From assembly GCA_910584375.1 (NCBI GenBank), contig CAJUAH010000051.1, positions 1 to 16,441 on the forward strand: a stretch of DNA of 16,441 nt. The letters are read 5' to 3'. The DNA is from an uncultured Acetatifactor sp. (GTDB lineage: Bacteria > Bacillota > Clostridia > Lachnospirales > Lachnospiraceae). A program made the translations under genes and the position numbers. The notes below the pieces were generated by a model. The model made no database searches and was not told where the DNA came from. It was given only the letters and a program-made list of their open reading frames with translations. Positions 1-8,220 of the stretch are shown in pieces. Each line of letters starts with the position of its first letter. Within the stretch, counting starts at the first letter, position 1.

Positions 1-1
1 A

Positions 2-829
2 AGCCGGAAGCTCAAGGGATTTTATCTGGTTTGGGATGTGGGAAGTTTGAGTTATAATCAGTTAAACACAGAGCTATTATCAAATGACAGGGAGAAACTG
101 GGGAGGGCGGCATCCTTTTTATACCGAATTCTCAAATTGTACACAGACATCCAGAATGAGGAAACGCCTGTTGCTGAAATATTCTATGGAGATATAACAA
201 AATATTCCAGATTGGATAGTCAGAAATTAAAATACATAAAGTGGCAATTAAAAGCAATACAAGGAAATACATTGGATGAAATAATAAAAAAGATGTGTGA
301 AGGCTATGATATGGGAAGTGCGGACATTAGGATGATAATAGAGGCCGTATTTGACACAGAAAAGGTTAGTTATCCATATATTGTAGCTTTCTTGGCGCAA
401 GCTTTGGATTCCAACCGTGTACAGGAGGAAAACGAGGAAACGAGTTTGGAGGATTTGGAGTTAGATAGGGTGAAACAATTGCTATCCATCGATATAAAAG
501 AGTTTGAAAAATGGTTTTTCTATGTGGAGAGGAAATGGCAGGGTGATGTTGTGTATCACACCTATCATGGAACAAAGGGACTGGAATTTGAGAATGTGCT
601 GATTGTGGCGGAGGACGGGTTTGGTAGGAGTACAGAGGGGAAAAATTTTATTAAGAAATTTTTAGAAGATTTTGATTTGCTAGATGTAGAGTCGCCGATG
701 GAAGACTATGAGAAAGCTAGGAATCTTCTGTATGTTGCTGTGACTCGGGCAATAAAGAATTTGAAAGTGATTTATGTGGGGGAGTCGGAGAAAGTTCAAA
801 AGACATTAACGGAAATTTTTAATGGATAG
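2..829 (+). CDS. UvrD-like superfamily 1 helicase, C-terminal part (5' end outside window)
   Basis: The frame is already open at base 2, so the GTG at 38 is probably internal and the true start lies upstream. About 275 residues are visible. Two C-terminal motifs of UvrD/Rep/PcrA-type SF1A helicases can be read: HGTKGLEFEN (bases 566-595, motif V region) and VAVTRA (bases 734-751, motif VI with the arginine finger). Such proteins unwind DNA with ATP; the ATP-binding half is not in view. The region between, rich in Lys and Glu, shows no other motif. The gene has the same strand and AT-rich composition as the DISARM genes and ends 82 bp before the methyltransferase, so it may belong to the same defence island. 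It is not a standard DISARM component. UvrD-like helicases are also partners of OLD/TOPRIM nucleases (Gabija-like pairs), so it could instead end a second, neighbouring system. Confidence 0.85.
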   Translation, partial: SRKLKGFYLVWDVGSLSYNQLNTELLSNDREKLGRAASFLYRILKLYTDIQNEETPVAEIFYGDITKYSRLDSQKLKYIKWQLKAIQGNTLDEIIKKMCEGYDMGSADIRMIIEAVFDTEKVSYPYIVAFLAQALDSNRVQEENEETSLEDLELDRVKQLLSIDIKEFEKWFFYVERKWQGDVVYHTYHGTKGLEFENVLIVAEDGFGRSTEGKNFIKKFLEDFDLLDVESPMEDYEKARNLLYVAVTRAIKNLKVIYVGESEKVQKTLTEIFNG

Positions 830-911
830 TGGAATAATGCAATCTCAAAATCAATAAACCAAGTCAAACTATATTAGGAATGGTTTAGGCTGGAAACGGG
901 GAGATGTACTT

Positions 912-2147
912 ATGGCATTAACATATATTGATATATTTGCAGGGGCTGGCGGTTTATCTGAGGGCTTTTTGAAAAATGGGTATACGCCAATTGCCCATGT
1001 TGAGATGAAAAAAGAAGCTTGTTTGACCCTCGAGACCAGAGCATGCTATTATTACCTAAAAAGCAAAGAGAGAATTGACGAGTATAACCAATATTTAAAA
1101 AAGAAAATAAACCGTGATGAGTTGTACTCTAGGGTTCCTCAAGAATTACTAAATACAGTTATTAATAAAACAATGGATAAAAAGAGTATGCAGGAATTAT
1201 ATACTCAAATAGATAATTTAATGCGTATACAAGATATTCAATCAGTGGATGTACTGGTAGGAGGTCCACCGTGTCAAGCTTATTCATTAGTTGGCAGAGC
1301 AAGAAGTAAAAATAATATGGAAGGAGATTTACGCAACTATTTATATGAGCTATATTCTGATATGCTTGAAAAATATAAACCCAGAATGTTTGTTTTTGAA
1401 AATGTGCCTGGACTATTAACTGCAAAAAAAGGAGAATATTTTTTTAATATGCGTGAAAGGTTTCGACAGGCTGGATATGAACTTGACTACAAAATATTAA
1501 ATTCAAAGGATTTTGGGGTATTGCAAAATCGGAGAAGGGTGATATTGATTGGCAAAAAAAGAGGGCAAGAATATCATTATCCTTTATTTAAGAGGATTAC
1601 TGAAACATATTCCGTAGCAGATTTGTTTAAGGATCTTCCAGCAATATCCCCGGGAGAACAGAATAATATTTATTCATCTGATCCAACAGAATACTTAAAA
1701 AAATATAATATTCGCACAAAAGATGATATCTTAACATGGCATGAAGCGCGGCCAAATATTGAAAGGGATAGAAAGATATATCGCTGTGTTATAAAAGCTT
1801 GGGATGAAAAAAAAGTTCGTTTAAAATATATAGATCTGCCGGAGGAGCTATGTACTCATAAAAATCGGGAAACATTTTTGGATAGGTATAAGGTAGTGGC
1901 ATCAAATCTTGAATATGCGCAAACTATGGTTGCACATATTTCTAAAGATGGGCATTACTTTATTCATCCAGATATTAACCAAGCAAGATCGGTTTCTGTT
2001 CGTGAAGCTGCAAGAATACAGTCTTTTCCGGATAATTTTTATTTTGAAGGAGGACGCACAGCTGCATTTTTGCAAATTGGAAATGCTGTACCTCCATTAA
2101 TGGCAGACGTTATTGCGGCAGAAATAAAACAACAGCTTATGACGTAA
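912..2147 (+). CDS. drmMII: DNA (cytosine-5) methyltransferase, DISARM class 2 drmMII type
   Basis: This enzyme transfers a methyl group from SAM to cytosine C5 in DNA and in DISARM marks host DNA as self. The 411 residues carry the C5-methylase motifs in order: motif I DIFAGAGG (residues 7-14, SAM binding), motif IV GGPPCQAYS with catalytic Cys121, motif VI FENVPG, motif VIII QNRRRV, motif IX REAARIQSFPD and motif X QIGNAVPP at the C-terminus. About 75 extra, charged residues sit between motifs I and IV. The target recognition domain should lie between motifs VIII and IX; the target site cannot be read from sequence. The ATG at 912 follows GGGGAG (898-903) at 8 nt. No restriction endonuclease gene is adjacent, and drmE follows directly, so a DISARM role is preferred over a type II restriction-modification system. 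The enzyme class is near certain; the drmMII name rests on context. Confidence 0.9.
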   Translation: MALTYIDIFAGAGGLSEGFLKNGYTPIAHVEMKKEACLTLETRACYYYLKSKERIDEYNQYLKKKINRDELYSRVPQELLNTVINKTMDKKSMQELYTQIDNLMRIQDIQSVDVLVGGPPCQAYSLVGRARSKNNMEGDLRNYLYELYSDMLEKYKPRMFVFENVPGLLTAKKGEYFFNMRERFRQAGYELDYKILNSKDFGVLQNRRRVILIGKKRGQEYHYPLFKRITETYSVADLFKDLPAISPGEQNNIYSSDPTEYLKKYNIRTKDDILTWHEARPNIERDRKIYRCVIKAWDEKKVRLKYIDLPEELCTHKNRETFLDRYKVVASNLEYAQTMVAHISKDGHYFIHPDINQARSVSVREAARIQSFPDNFYFEGGRTAAFLQIGNAVPPLMADVIAAEIKQQLMT

Positions 2148-2179
2148 GTAAACATATAGATATGTATTTAATATGTGCC

Positions 2180-2186
2180 AGGGGAA
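2180..2186 (+). promoter_or_regulatory. ribosome binding site that sets the drmE start
   Basis: AGGGGAA lies just before the ATG at 2191, whereas the in-frame ATG at 2173 has only AT-rich sequence upstream. This places the drmE start at 2191 and shortens the protein by six residues compared with the longest reading frame. Confidence 0.6.
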
Positions 2187-2190
2187 CCAA

Positions 2191-4773
2191 ATGATAAAGT
2201 GGGAAGAATATATCAAACAATTAATAACTGAACCGGATAGCATTGATGGTGTCAGCATTTCATTTGATGAAGGGAAGACTGTGACACCAATTTCACCTAT
2301 TGTAAAAGTTAGTGTTCTTATGCTAGACAAGATGATTGAAAAGCAGGGGAATAAGCAGATGTTTGTTTTCCCAGAGAGGCAGCAGACAGCGTTGAGTCTT
2401 GCATTGGTGAGGGTTATTCGCAATATTTTTATGGGGAAAATTGGAGTGGAATATAACCCAGAGGCATTTTGCCCACAGGATAAGTTAAAGTTGGGGAATG
2501 CGGTTGTTGAATTTTTACGTGTTGAAAATAAACGTATATTTCTACATATGGCAGATATTAAAGAGTATTCGGTCCCGATATCTATGTTGCCAATGCTCCA
2601 AAAAACAGATACTAAGCGTCCATTAAGCAAAAGCAAAAAATTTTGTGTTGAGCGAAATAAGGTTCAAAATAAGTACAAGGACGGGAGATTAGCAGTAGAA
2701 CACTTAAGTATATTGTCAGAATACAAAACACATATGGAAAGTTCTGTATGTTATGTGAGTTCGATTGCCTCAATTAAGGCGCAGTTGTCTTTAATACAAT
2801 TATGTGGTGACAGGGTAAGCGAGTTGTTGTTTATAAGCCAAGCAGATTATGAGGGAAAGGTAAAAAGTATAGGAGCGGGTCAACTGAAAGGTACTCCTGC
2901 TATTATCTTGGCATCTGATCTGTACACTGTAAATAATTTAATTGAAAAGGGAAAACCGATACAATCAATAATAGTTAATATGGCAAGTACGGATGCAATA
3001 GCATCACAATTGGACGTATTGGACAAATTATTGGGTAAAGGAATACCTATAGTTTTTATTACAGATATTACAAATTCATTTAAGTTAAATATGTTTGTTG
3101 ATAGGGGATTCAATATATGGAGGTGGCATAAAGAAAACTTGGCATTAGGGTTATACGATGTTGTCCCAACAATTGTTGATAAGAAAATTGGGCATTGTGT
3201 AAGGGGAGAGGTACAATATATTAAAGTTGAAGGAAATGAAATCAGTGAGTCAGCAAATATTTTGTTTAAATATAGGAAAGAAATTCAGGGTCAATCTGTT
3301 TCTATGATGGAGTTATATGAAAAGCTAAATTATATTTTGTTTGGAATATCAAGAGAGACGGTTCCCATAGAAAAAGTGTGTAATGTCCTAACATATGGTA
3401 TTTTGGATAAGTGTGAAACTATTTTAACTAATGAAAAGATGTATATCTCAGATCAAATGTTTACTGATTATAAATTTGTTATTCAAAATTATAGGAAAAT
3501 CTATGCCGAGGGATATACCTTAAATAAATATATTGCTCTTTGCAGGGTGTTAGAAAATTACAAGAACAAAAAAATAGCAATTCTTATTCCAGAAATGACA
3601 GATAAAAATAGAATCGAGTCTTTTTGGAAAAACTGGGCTGCAAGGCGCATGCTGCGTATAGATATTAGTGTATATTTCCCTACAGAATACTATAATTCAG
3701 AAAATGTAGATTTGGATATAACAATTATTGTAGGATGGCTGAAATATGCTATTATGCGGAAAGTAATTTTTAGCTGCAATACTGAGGGATATGTGGTTTT
3801 GCTATATGATCATGAAAACAAGTGGAAAAATCGTGCTGTAAAAAAATGGGATATTGAGCAAAGATGTTCAGATAACAAAAAAATTATTCAGCAAGCGTTG
3901 AGTGATCAAGAATCAATGGTTCTTGGAGTTCCATATGAGTCGGAAACTTTATCAGATATAGATGATATCGATAGGGAGGACGAGTTAGAAGAAATAAATC
4001 TGATTTTGCGGGAAAATAAATATAAGCAGTTTTCTAATGGTGATTTTAGGAAAAGTGGTGAGGTGGTTGAAGCAATACCAATAAATTTTGTGGGCGGACT
4101 TCTCTCATTTTATCAAAAAAGTCATAAGTTGGTTACGGCCTCAAAAATAATAGCAGGTTATGCGGACAAAGTAGAAATAGTTTTGCCAGAGGAACTTCAT
4201 ATTGGTGACTTTATTGTAGTCAGAGAATCAGGCAAAGATGTGGTTAAAGATATAGCGGAATTATTATTGAAAAATGCCAGTATGGGTAATCAGCGCAAAC
4301 TTGCAACAATGTGGCGCGATGCTATAAAAAAAGAATTGATCTATAACACAGAGGAAGAATTGGCACACAAAATATCTATGGCAGGATGCGATAAAGGAAT
4401 AGCCACAATTAAAAACTGGATCGATAATGAAGATATGATTGCTCCTAAAGCAAAGAAAGATTTGCAATATATTGCTGACGCTACCGACAATAAAGAATTG
4501 AAAGAAATGCTGGATGATGTGTATGAGGCAGTAAATAAAGTACGAGGTGCGCATATCCAAGCGGGTAAAATTTTATCACAGCAGCTAAAGTCAAAATTGG
4601 CAAATGCATTAAGAAGGTACGGTAATATAGAATTAAATAATTTTTGGGAGCCTATAGAAATAGAAGTTGAAGACATTGGAATAGTGAAAGTGTTAAAAGT
4701 CATTGATAAAGGACATGCAATTTCCGTAGATGCATCTAATACAAACCGATTAATTGAGGAATCGAAAATTTAG
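2191..4773 (+). CDS. drmE: DrmE-like protein of class 2 DISARM
   Basis: DrmE is the signature protein of class 2 DISARM; its biochemical role is unknown to me. This 860-residue protein is assigned from its length, its place between drmMII and drmA, and the general look of its C-terminal third; I cannot check homology. No intact Walker A or DEAD box is visible. Some segments look like worn-down RecA-type strands: FVFPERQ (58-64), TPAIILASDL (235-244), SIIVNM (259-264) and IPIVFITD (285-292), followed by a mixed alpha/beta middle. An acidic stretch near bases 3955-4000 precedes the C-terminal part, which is charged, mostly helical and has a YGNIE segment near the end. The start at 2191 is chosen for its ribosome binding site. 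It lies 43 bp after drmMII and 23 bp before drmA, so it is almost surely in the same operon. It carries no signal peptide or membrane segment. Confidence 0.72.
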   Translation: MIKWEEYIKQLITEPDSIDGVSISFDEGKTVTPISPIVKVSVLMLDKMIEKQGNKQMFVFPERQQTALSLALVRVIRNIFMGKIGVEYNPEAFCPQDKLKLGNAVVEFLRVENKRIFLHMADIKEYSVPISMLPMLQKTDTKRPLSKSKKFCVERNKVQNKYKDGRLAVEHLSILSEYKTHMESSVCYVSSIASIKAQLSLIQLCGDRVSELLFISQADYEGKVKSIGAGQLKGTPAIILASDLYTVNNLIEKGKPIQSIIVNMASTDAIASQLDVLDKLLGKGIPIVFITDITNSFKLNMFVDRGFNIWRWHKENLALGLYDVVPTIVDKKIGHCVRGEVQYIKVEGNEISESANILFKYRKEIQGQSVSMMELYEKLNYILFGISRETVPIEKVCNVLTYGILDKCETILTNEKMYISDQMFTDYKFVIQNYRKIYAEGYTLNKYIALCRVLENYKNKKIAILIPEMTDKNRIESFWKNWAARRMLRIDISVYFPTEYYNSENVDLDITIIVGWLKYAIMRKVIFSCNTEGYVVLLYDHENKWKNRAVKKWDIEQRCSDNKKIIQQALSDQESMVLGVPYESETLSDIDDIDREDELEEINLILRENKYKQFSNGDFRKSGEVVEAIPINFVGGLLSFYQKSHKLVTASKIIAGYADKVEIVLPEELHIGDFIVVRESGKDVVKDIAELLLKNASMGNQRKLATMWRDAIKKELIYNTEEELAHKISMAGCDKGIATIKNWIDNEDMIAPKAKKDLQYIADATDNKELKEMLDDVYEAVNKVRGAHIQAGKILSQQLKSKLANALRRYGNIELNNFWEPIEIEVEDIGIVKVLKVIDKGHAISVDASNTNRLIEESKI

Positions 4774-4796
4774 TCATATATATGTAGGAGAATACA

Positions 4797-7700
4797 ATGA
4801 GTGATGCTAGGAGAGACCAATTAAAGAAATTTGTAGAACGTGAATTTATAGGCCCAGATCCAATTGATTGGGAAGGTCATAAACAAGTAAACGGTGAAGA
4901 GATTCTTTGCAGTGATCCGCCAAGGACACGATATATTGCAGGAATTCTTTTCCCGAAGGAGGTTACAGAAGAAGAGTCTTCTGAAGTGCGAGAAGGAGAA
5001 CTAGAGGAAGTAGATCAGCCAGACCAGTGTGAGGAAAGTGAAGGAGAATTACCTCAGAAAACAGGAGAGAAATCCGAGCTTTTAGAGGAGGCGGAGGAGT
5101 TAATTAATCGTTCAAATGCATATAGGCAGTCTGCCATGAGCATAACTGTTGCCGTAAAAAAATATGATAATATACATGTGGAAGTCATGGCGGGAATATA
5201 TATCACCGTAACGGCAACAGATTCTAAAACAAATAAGAAGATATCACGATATCCTAGAACCCAAATCAAATGGAAAAACAATGATGCGGCATTAAGCCTT
5301 CCAAACAGCGTACAGAAAATGACAAAAATAGCTGTGGGAGATACTAAATTGCAGCTAGATATTACATATAGGTATGCAGAAGATGACGATGTAATGTATA
5401 CTTTTTCTCTTGAAAACACAATAAAAAAGCCGGGAGCCTTTAGGGATGATGATTGCTTTTTTCAGGTGAAGTTTCGGCTTATTTCTGAAAAAGGATTTAG
5501 CCCTTTACCAAGCGGACAAAAAATCAACCGCAAAGACGAGGATTATCTTTCAAACCAACTATTATATAGAGATGTGCAAAATTATGCAATCGGTCATGGA
5601 TGCGCAGCGGAGTGGGACGAGACTGGAACAAGGGTAAACTGGATTGAAACAAGTATTTTTCCATCCTATGAAGTAAAACCTATCATTCCCAATAGAATTC
5701 CGGGCGTGTCACTTGAAATGATTAAGCATAGTCCACAGGGAAATTTTGAAGAAAGTATTTATGAATTGAATTTAATGTGTGATCAATACGAAAAATGGAT
5801 ATCCGAACTGGAAAAGGAAGATATTCCGGATATATATAGTGAAACAGCTGAACGCCATATTATGAACTGTAGAAACTGTCTTGCAAGAATGCGCAAGGGA
5901 ATCTATATTCTGCAAAAAGATGAAAAGGTGAAAATGGCATATCAATATATGAACTTGGCAATGCTTATGCAGCAGCTGCACTATAACTTGCCTCTGCAAA
6001 ATTGGGTAGATGATGGCAACGATGGAATTATGCTTTCTGACCCAATAAAAATATTGCCTGACCCAGATGACAAAAGCACTTGGTATGACGGTGAACATAA
6101 ACAATATGGGCGTTGGCGGCCGTTTCAGTTGGCTTTTGTTTTGATGAATTTGGAGTCAATGGCGGACAGGCAAAGTAGTGAAAGAAAAATTGTAGATCTT
6201 ATTTGGTTTCCAACTGGAGGAGGAAAGACAGAAGCGTATTTAGGTTTATCTGCGTATACAATTTTTATAAGGAGGTTATTGGATAGAAGTAACGCAGGAA
6301 CAGCTATTTTGATGCGTTACACTTTAAGGCTATTAACAGCACAGCAATATGAGCGTGCCTCATCTATGATTTGTGCATGTGAATGGATAAGAAATAAACG
6401 ACCAGATTTGTTTGGAGAAACCCGTATTTCTATTGGATTGTGGGTAGGTGATGCCACTACTCCTAATAGGATGAAAGATGCGGTAAAGGCATATGAAGAA
6501 TTATATAGAGGTGAAAACAATAGGAATCCGTTTGTTATCTTGAAATGCCCGTGGTGTGGAGCTCAGATGGGAGTTGTAAATAAAGGTAATGGAACAAGAG
6601 AACTGCCAGGATATCATTGTAAAATTGAAGCTCGCAAAAGTAAAACCTTTTTATTTGTGTGTCGAAATAAGACGGCCTGTTCCTTTTCGTCAGAAACATA
6701 TCCGTTACCATTGCATGTGATTGATGACTCAATTTATGAAGAAAAACCGACTTTATTGTTGGGGACAGTGGACAAATTTGCTATGTTGCCATTTAATCCG
6801 ATAGCCCAAGGATTGTTTGGGTATTATGATGGGGTTAAATGTACATCTCCTGACTTGATTATTCAAGATGAATTACATTTAATTTCAGGGCCGTTGGGAT
6901 CAATGGTTGGGCATTATGAAACAATGATTTATGAATTATGTACGATGAAAGTCAATAATTCTGAGGTTCATCCGAAAATTATTGCATCAACCGCTACAAT
7001 TAGCAGGGCGAAAGAGCAATGCCATGCATTGTATGGATGTGGCAAGGATGCAGTTTTCCAGTTCCCACCAGCGGGACTTACAGCAGGAGACTCATTTTTT
7101 GCGAAAGAGGATAAGGGTCAGAAGGGTAGACAATATATAGGTGTTTTTGCAAATGGCTCATCTTCTGATGCGACCACGGCAATCAGGCTTTATGCAGCTC
7201 TTTTGTACGGGGCAAAAGAAATGATTGTGGATACCGAGGAGCAAAGAGATCCATATTGGACAAATATGGGTTATTTTAACAGTATAAGAGAACTGGGGCA
7301 AGCGCGAACTTGGATAAAAGCAGATATTGATCAGCATTTGGATGTTATATATAAGCGTTGTATGTATCATAAGAAATATTCTACTGTAGAATACCGGAAA
7401 AATCGTAGATATATTTGGCATGATGAGGAATTGACAAGTAGGATTCCTGGTGATAAAGTAACTGCAAGTTTGTCAAAACTCAATCAAAAGTTTACGATGG
7501 AAGTGGCTGAAAACCAAAGTGGAATAGAATATCCTATCGATATTTGCTTGGCTACCAATATGATTTCTGTGGGATTGGATGTTCCAAGACTTGGATTGAT
7601 GACAGTTTCAGGACAACCTAAAACGACATCTGAATATATTCAAGCAACAAGCCGTGTGGGAAGAGATTCTGTGAATGCTCCGGGAATTGTTTTTGTGTTG

Positions 7701-8216
7701 TATCGTCCAGGGAGGCCACGGGATAAATCTCATTATGAGCATTTTAAAGAATTTCATTCTCGCTTGTATTGTAATGTTGAACCGACAAGTGTAACTCCGT
7801 TTTCAGCACCTGTGCGAGAGCGGGCATTGCATGCAATCATGATAGGCATTATGCGATTAGAAAGTAATAGCGCTTATAATGATGCAAGACCCAGACTGCC
7901 TCAACAGAGTGTACTCGAATGTGTGGAACAAATAATTAAAAATAGAATTACTACTATAGATCCAGATGAGTTGAAAGCATCTGAAGATAGAATGGAAGAA
8001 GTTATTGAACACTGGACAAATCAAAATCCAGATCGTTGGCAACCTCAATATAAGGACAAGTCATATACAGATGATACTCCATTGATGTATTTTGCAGGAA
8101 GTCATAGAAATGCAGCATGGGGAGAGTGTGGACTTGAAACACCAACTTCAATGAGAAGTGTAGATGCGTCATGTGAGGCAGAGATTATTAATAGATATTG
8201 TGCAAAGGAGGTCTGA
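4797..8216 (+). CDS. drmA: DISARM superfamily 2 helicase DrmA
   Basis: DrmA is the core ATP-dependent helicase of DISARM and works in complex with DrmB on incoming DNA. The 1139 residues include Walker A PTGGGKTE (472-479), a Walker B box DELH (691-694) in place of the usual DEAH, motif III STATIS shortly after, and motif VI QATSRVGRD (949-957). Between the ATP-binding motifs sits a likely zinc-binding insert beginning CPWC (584-587), with more Cys and His over the next 45 residues. The N-terminal 450 residues are family-specific; residues about 53-101 are an acidic Glu-rich linker. Length and motif layout agree with DrmA (COG1205-related helicases). ATG 4797 follows AGGAG (4786-4790) at 6 nt. 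The last codons contain the ribosome binding site of drmB, so the two partner proteins are likely translationally coupled. Confidence 0.9.
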   Translation: MSDARRDQLKKFVEREFIGPDPIDWEGHKQVNGEEILCSDPPRTRYIAGILFPKEVTEEESSEVREGELEEVDQPDQCEESEGELPQKTGEKSELLEEAEELINRSNAYRQSAMSITVAVKKYDNIHVEVMAGIYITVTATDSKTNKKISRYPRTQIKWKNNDAALSLPNSVQKMTKIAVGDTKLQLDITYRYAEDDDVMYTFSLENTIKKPGAFRDDDCFFQVKFRLISEKGFSPLPSGQKINRKDEDYLSNQLLYRDVQNYAIGHGCAAEWDETGTRVNWIETSIFPSYEVKPIIPNRIPGVSLEMIKHSPQGNFEESIYELNLMCDQYEKWISELEKEDIPDIYSETAERHIMNCRNCLARMRKGIYILQKDEKVKMAYQYMNLAMLMQQLHYNLPLQNWVDDGNDGIMLSDPIKILPDPDDKSTWYDGEHKQYGRWRPFQLAFVLMNLESMADRQSSERKIVDLIWFPTGGGKTEAYLGLSAYTIFIRRLLDRSNAGTAILMRYTLRLLTAQQYERASSMICACEWIRNKRPDLFGETRISIGLWVGDATTPNRMKDAVKAYEELYRGENNRNPFVILKCPWCGAQMGVVNKGNGTRELPGYHCKIEARKSKTFLFVCRNKTACSFSSETYPLPLHVIDDSIYEEKPTLLLGTVDKFAMLPFNPIAQGLFGYYDGVKCTSPDLIIQDELHLISGPLGSMVGHYETMIYELCTMKVNNSEVHPKIIASTATISRAKEQCHALYGCGKDAVFQFPPAGLTAGDSFFAKEDKGQKGRQYIGVFANGSSSDATTAIRLYAALLYGAKEMIVDTEEQRDPYWTNMGYFNSIRELGQARTWIKADIDQHLDVIYKRCMYHKKYSTVEYRKNRRYIWHDEELTSRIPGDKVTASLSKLNQKFTMEVAENQSGIEYPIDICLATNMISVGLDVPRLGLMTVSGQPKTTSEYIQATSRVGRDSVNAPGIVFVLYRPGRPRDKSHYEHFKEFHSRLYCNVEPTSVTPFSAPVRERALHAIMIGIMRLESNSAYNDARPRLPQQSVLECVEQIIKNRITTIDPDELKASEDRMEEVIEHWTNQNPDRWQPQYKDKSYTDDTPLMYFAGSHRNAAWGECGLETPTSMRSVDASCEAEIINRYCAKEV
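8205..8212 (+). promoter_or_regulatory. ribosome binding site of drmB inside the end of drmA
   Basis: AAGGAGGT, a near-perfect match to the anti-Shine-Dalgarno sequence, lies 8 nt before ATG 8221 and overlaps the last drmA codons. It decides against the longer in-frame start at 8164, which lies inside drmA. Confidence 0.85.
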
Positions 8217-8220
8217 ATTT

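Noticed and set aside
830..911. Promoter between the UvrD-like gene and drmMII
   Set aside because: A TATATT at 870-875 could be a -10 box, but no acceptable -35 is found at the right distance. The gap holds only the drmMII ribosome binding site with confidence.
912..2147. Type II restriction-modification system
   Set aside because: No endonuclease gene lies beside the methylase; DISARM components follow it directly.
2097..2636. 179-residue minus-strand frame across the drmMII/drmE join
   Set aside because: It is antisense to two genes of a compact operon and has a composition typical of shadow frames.
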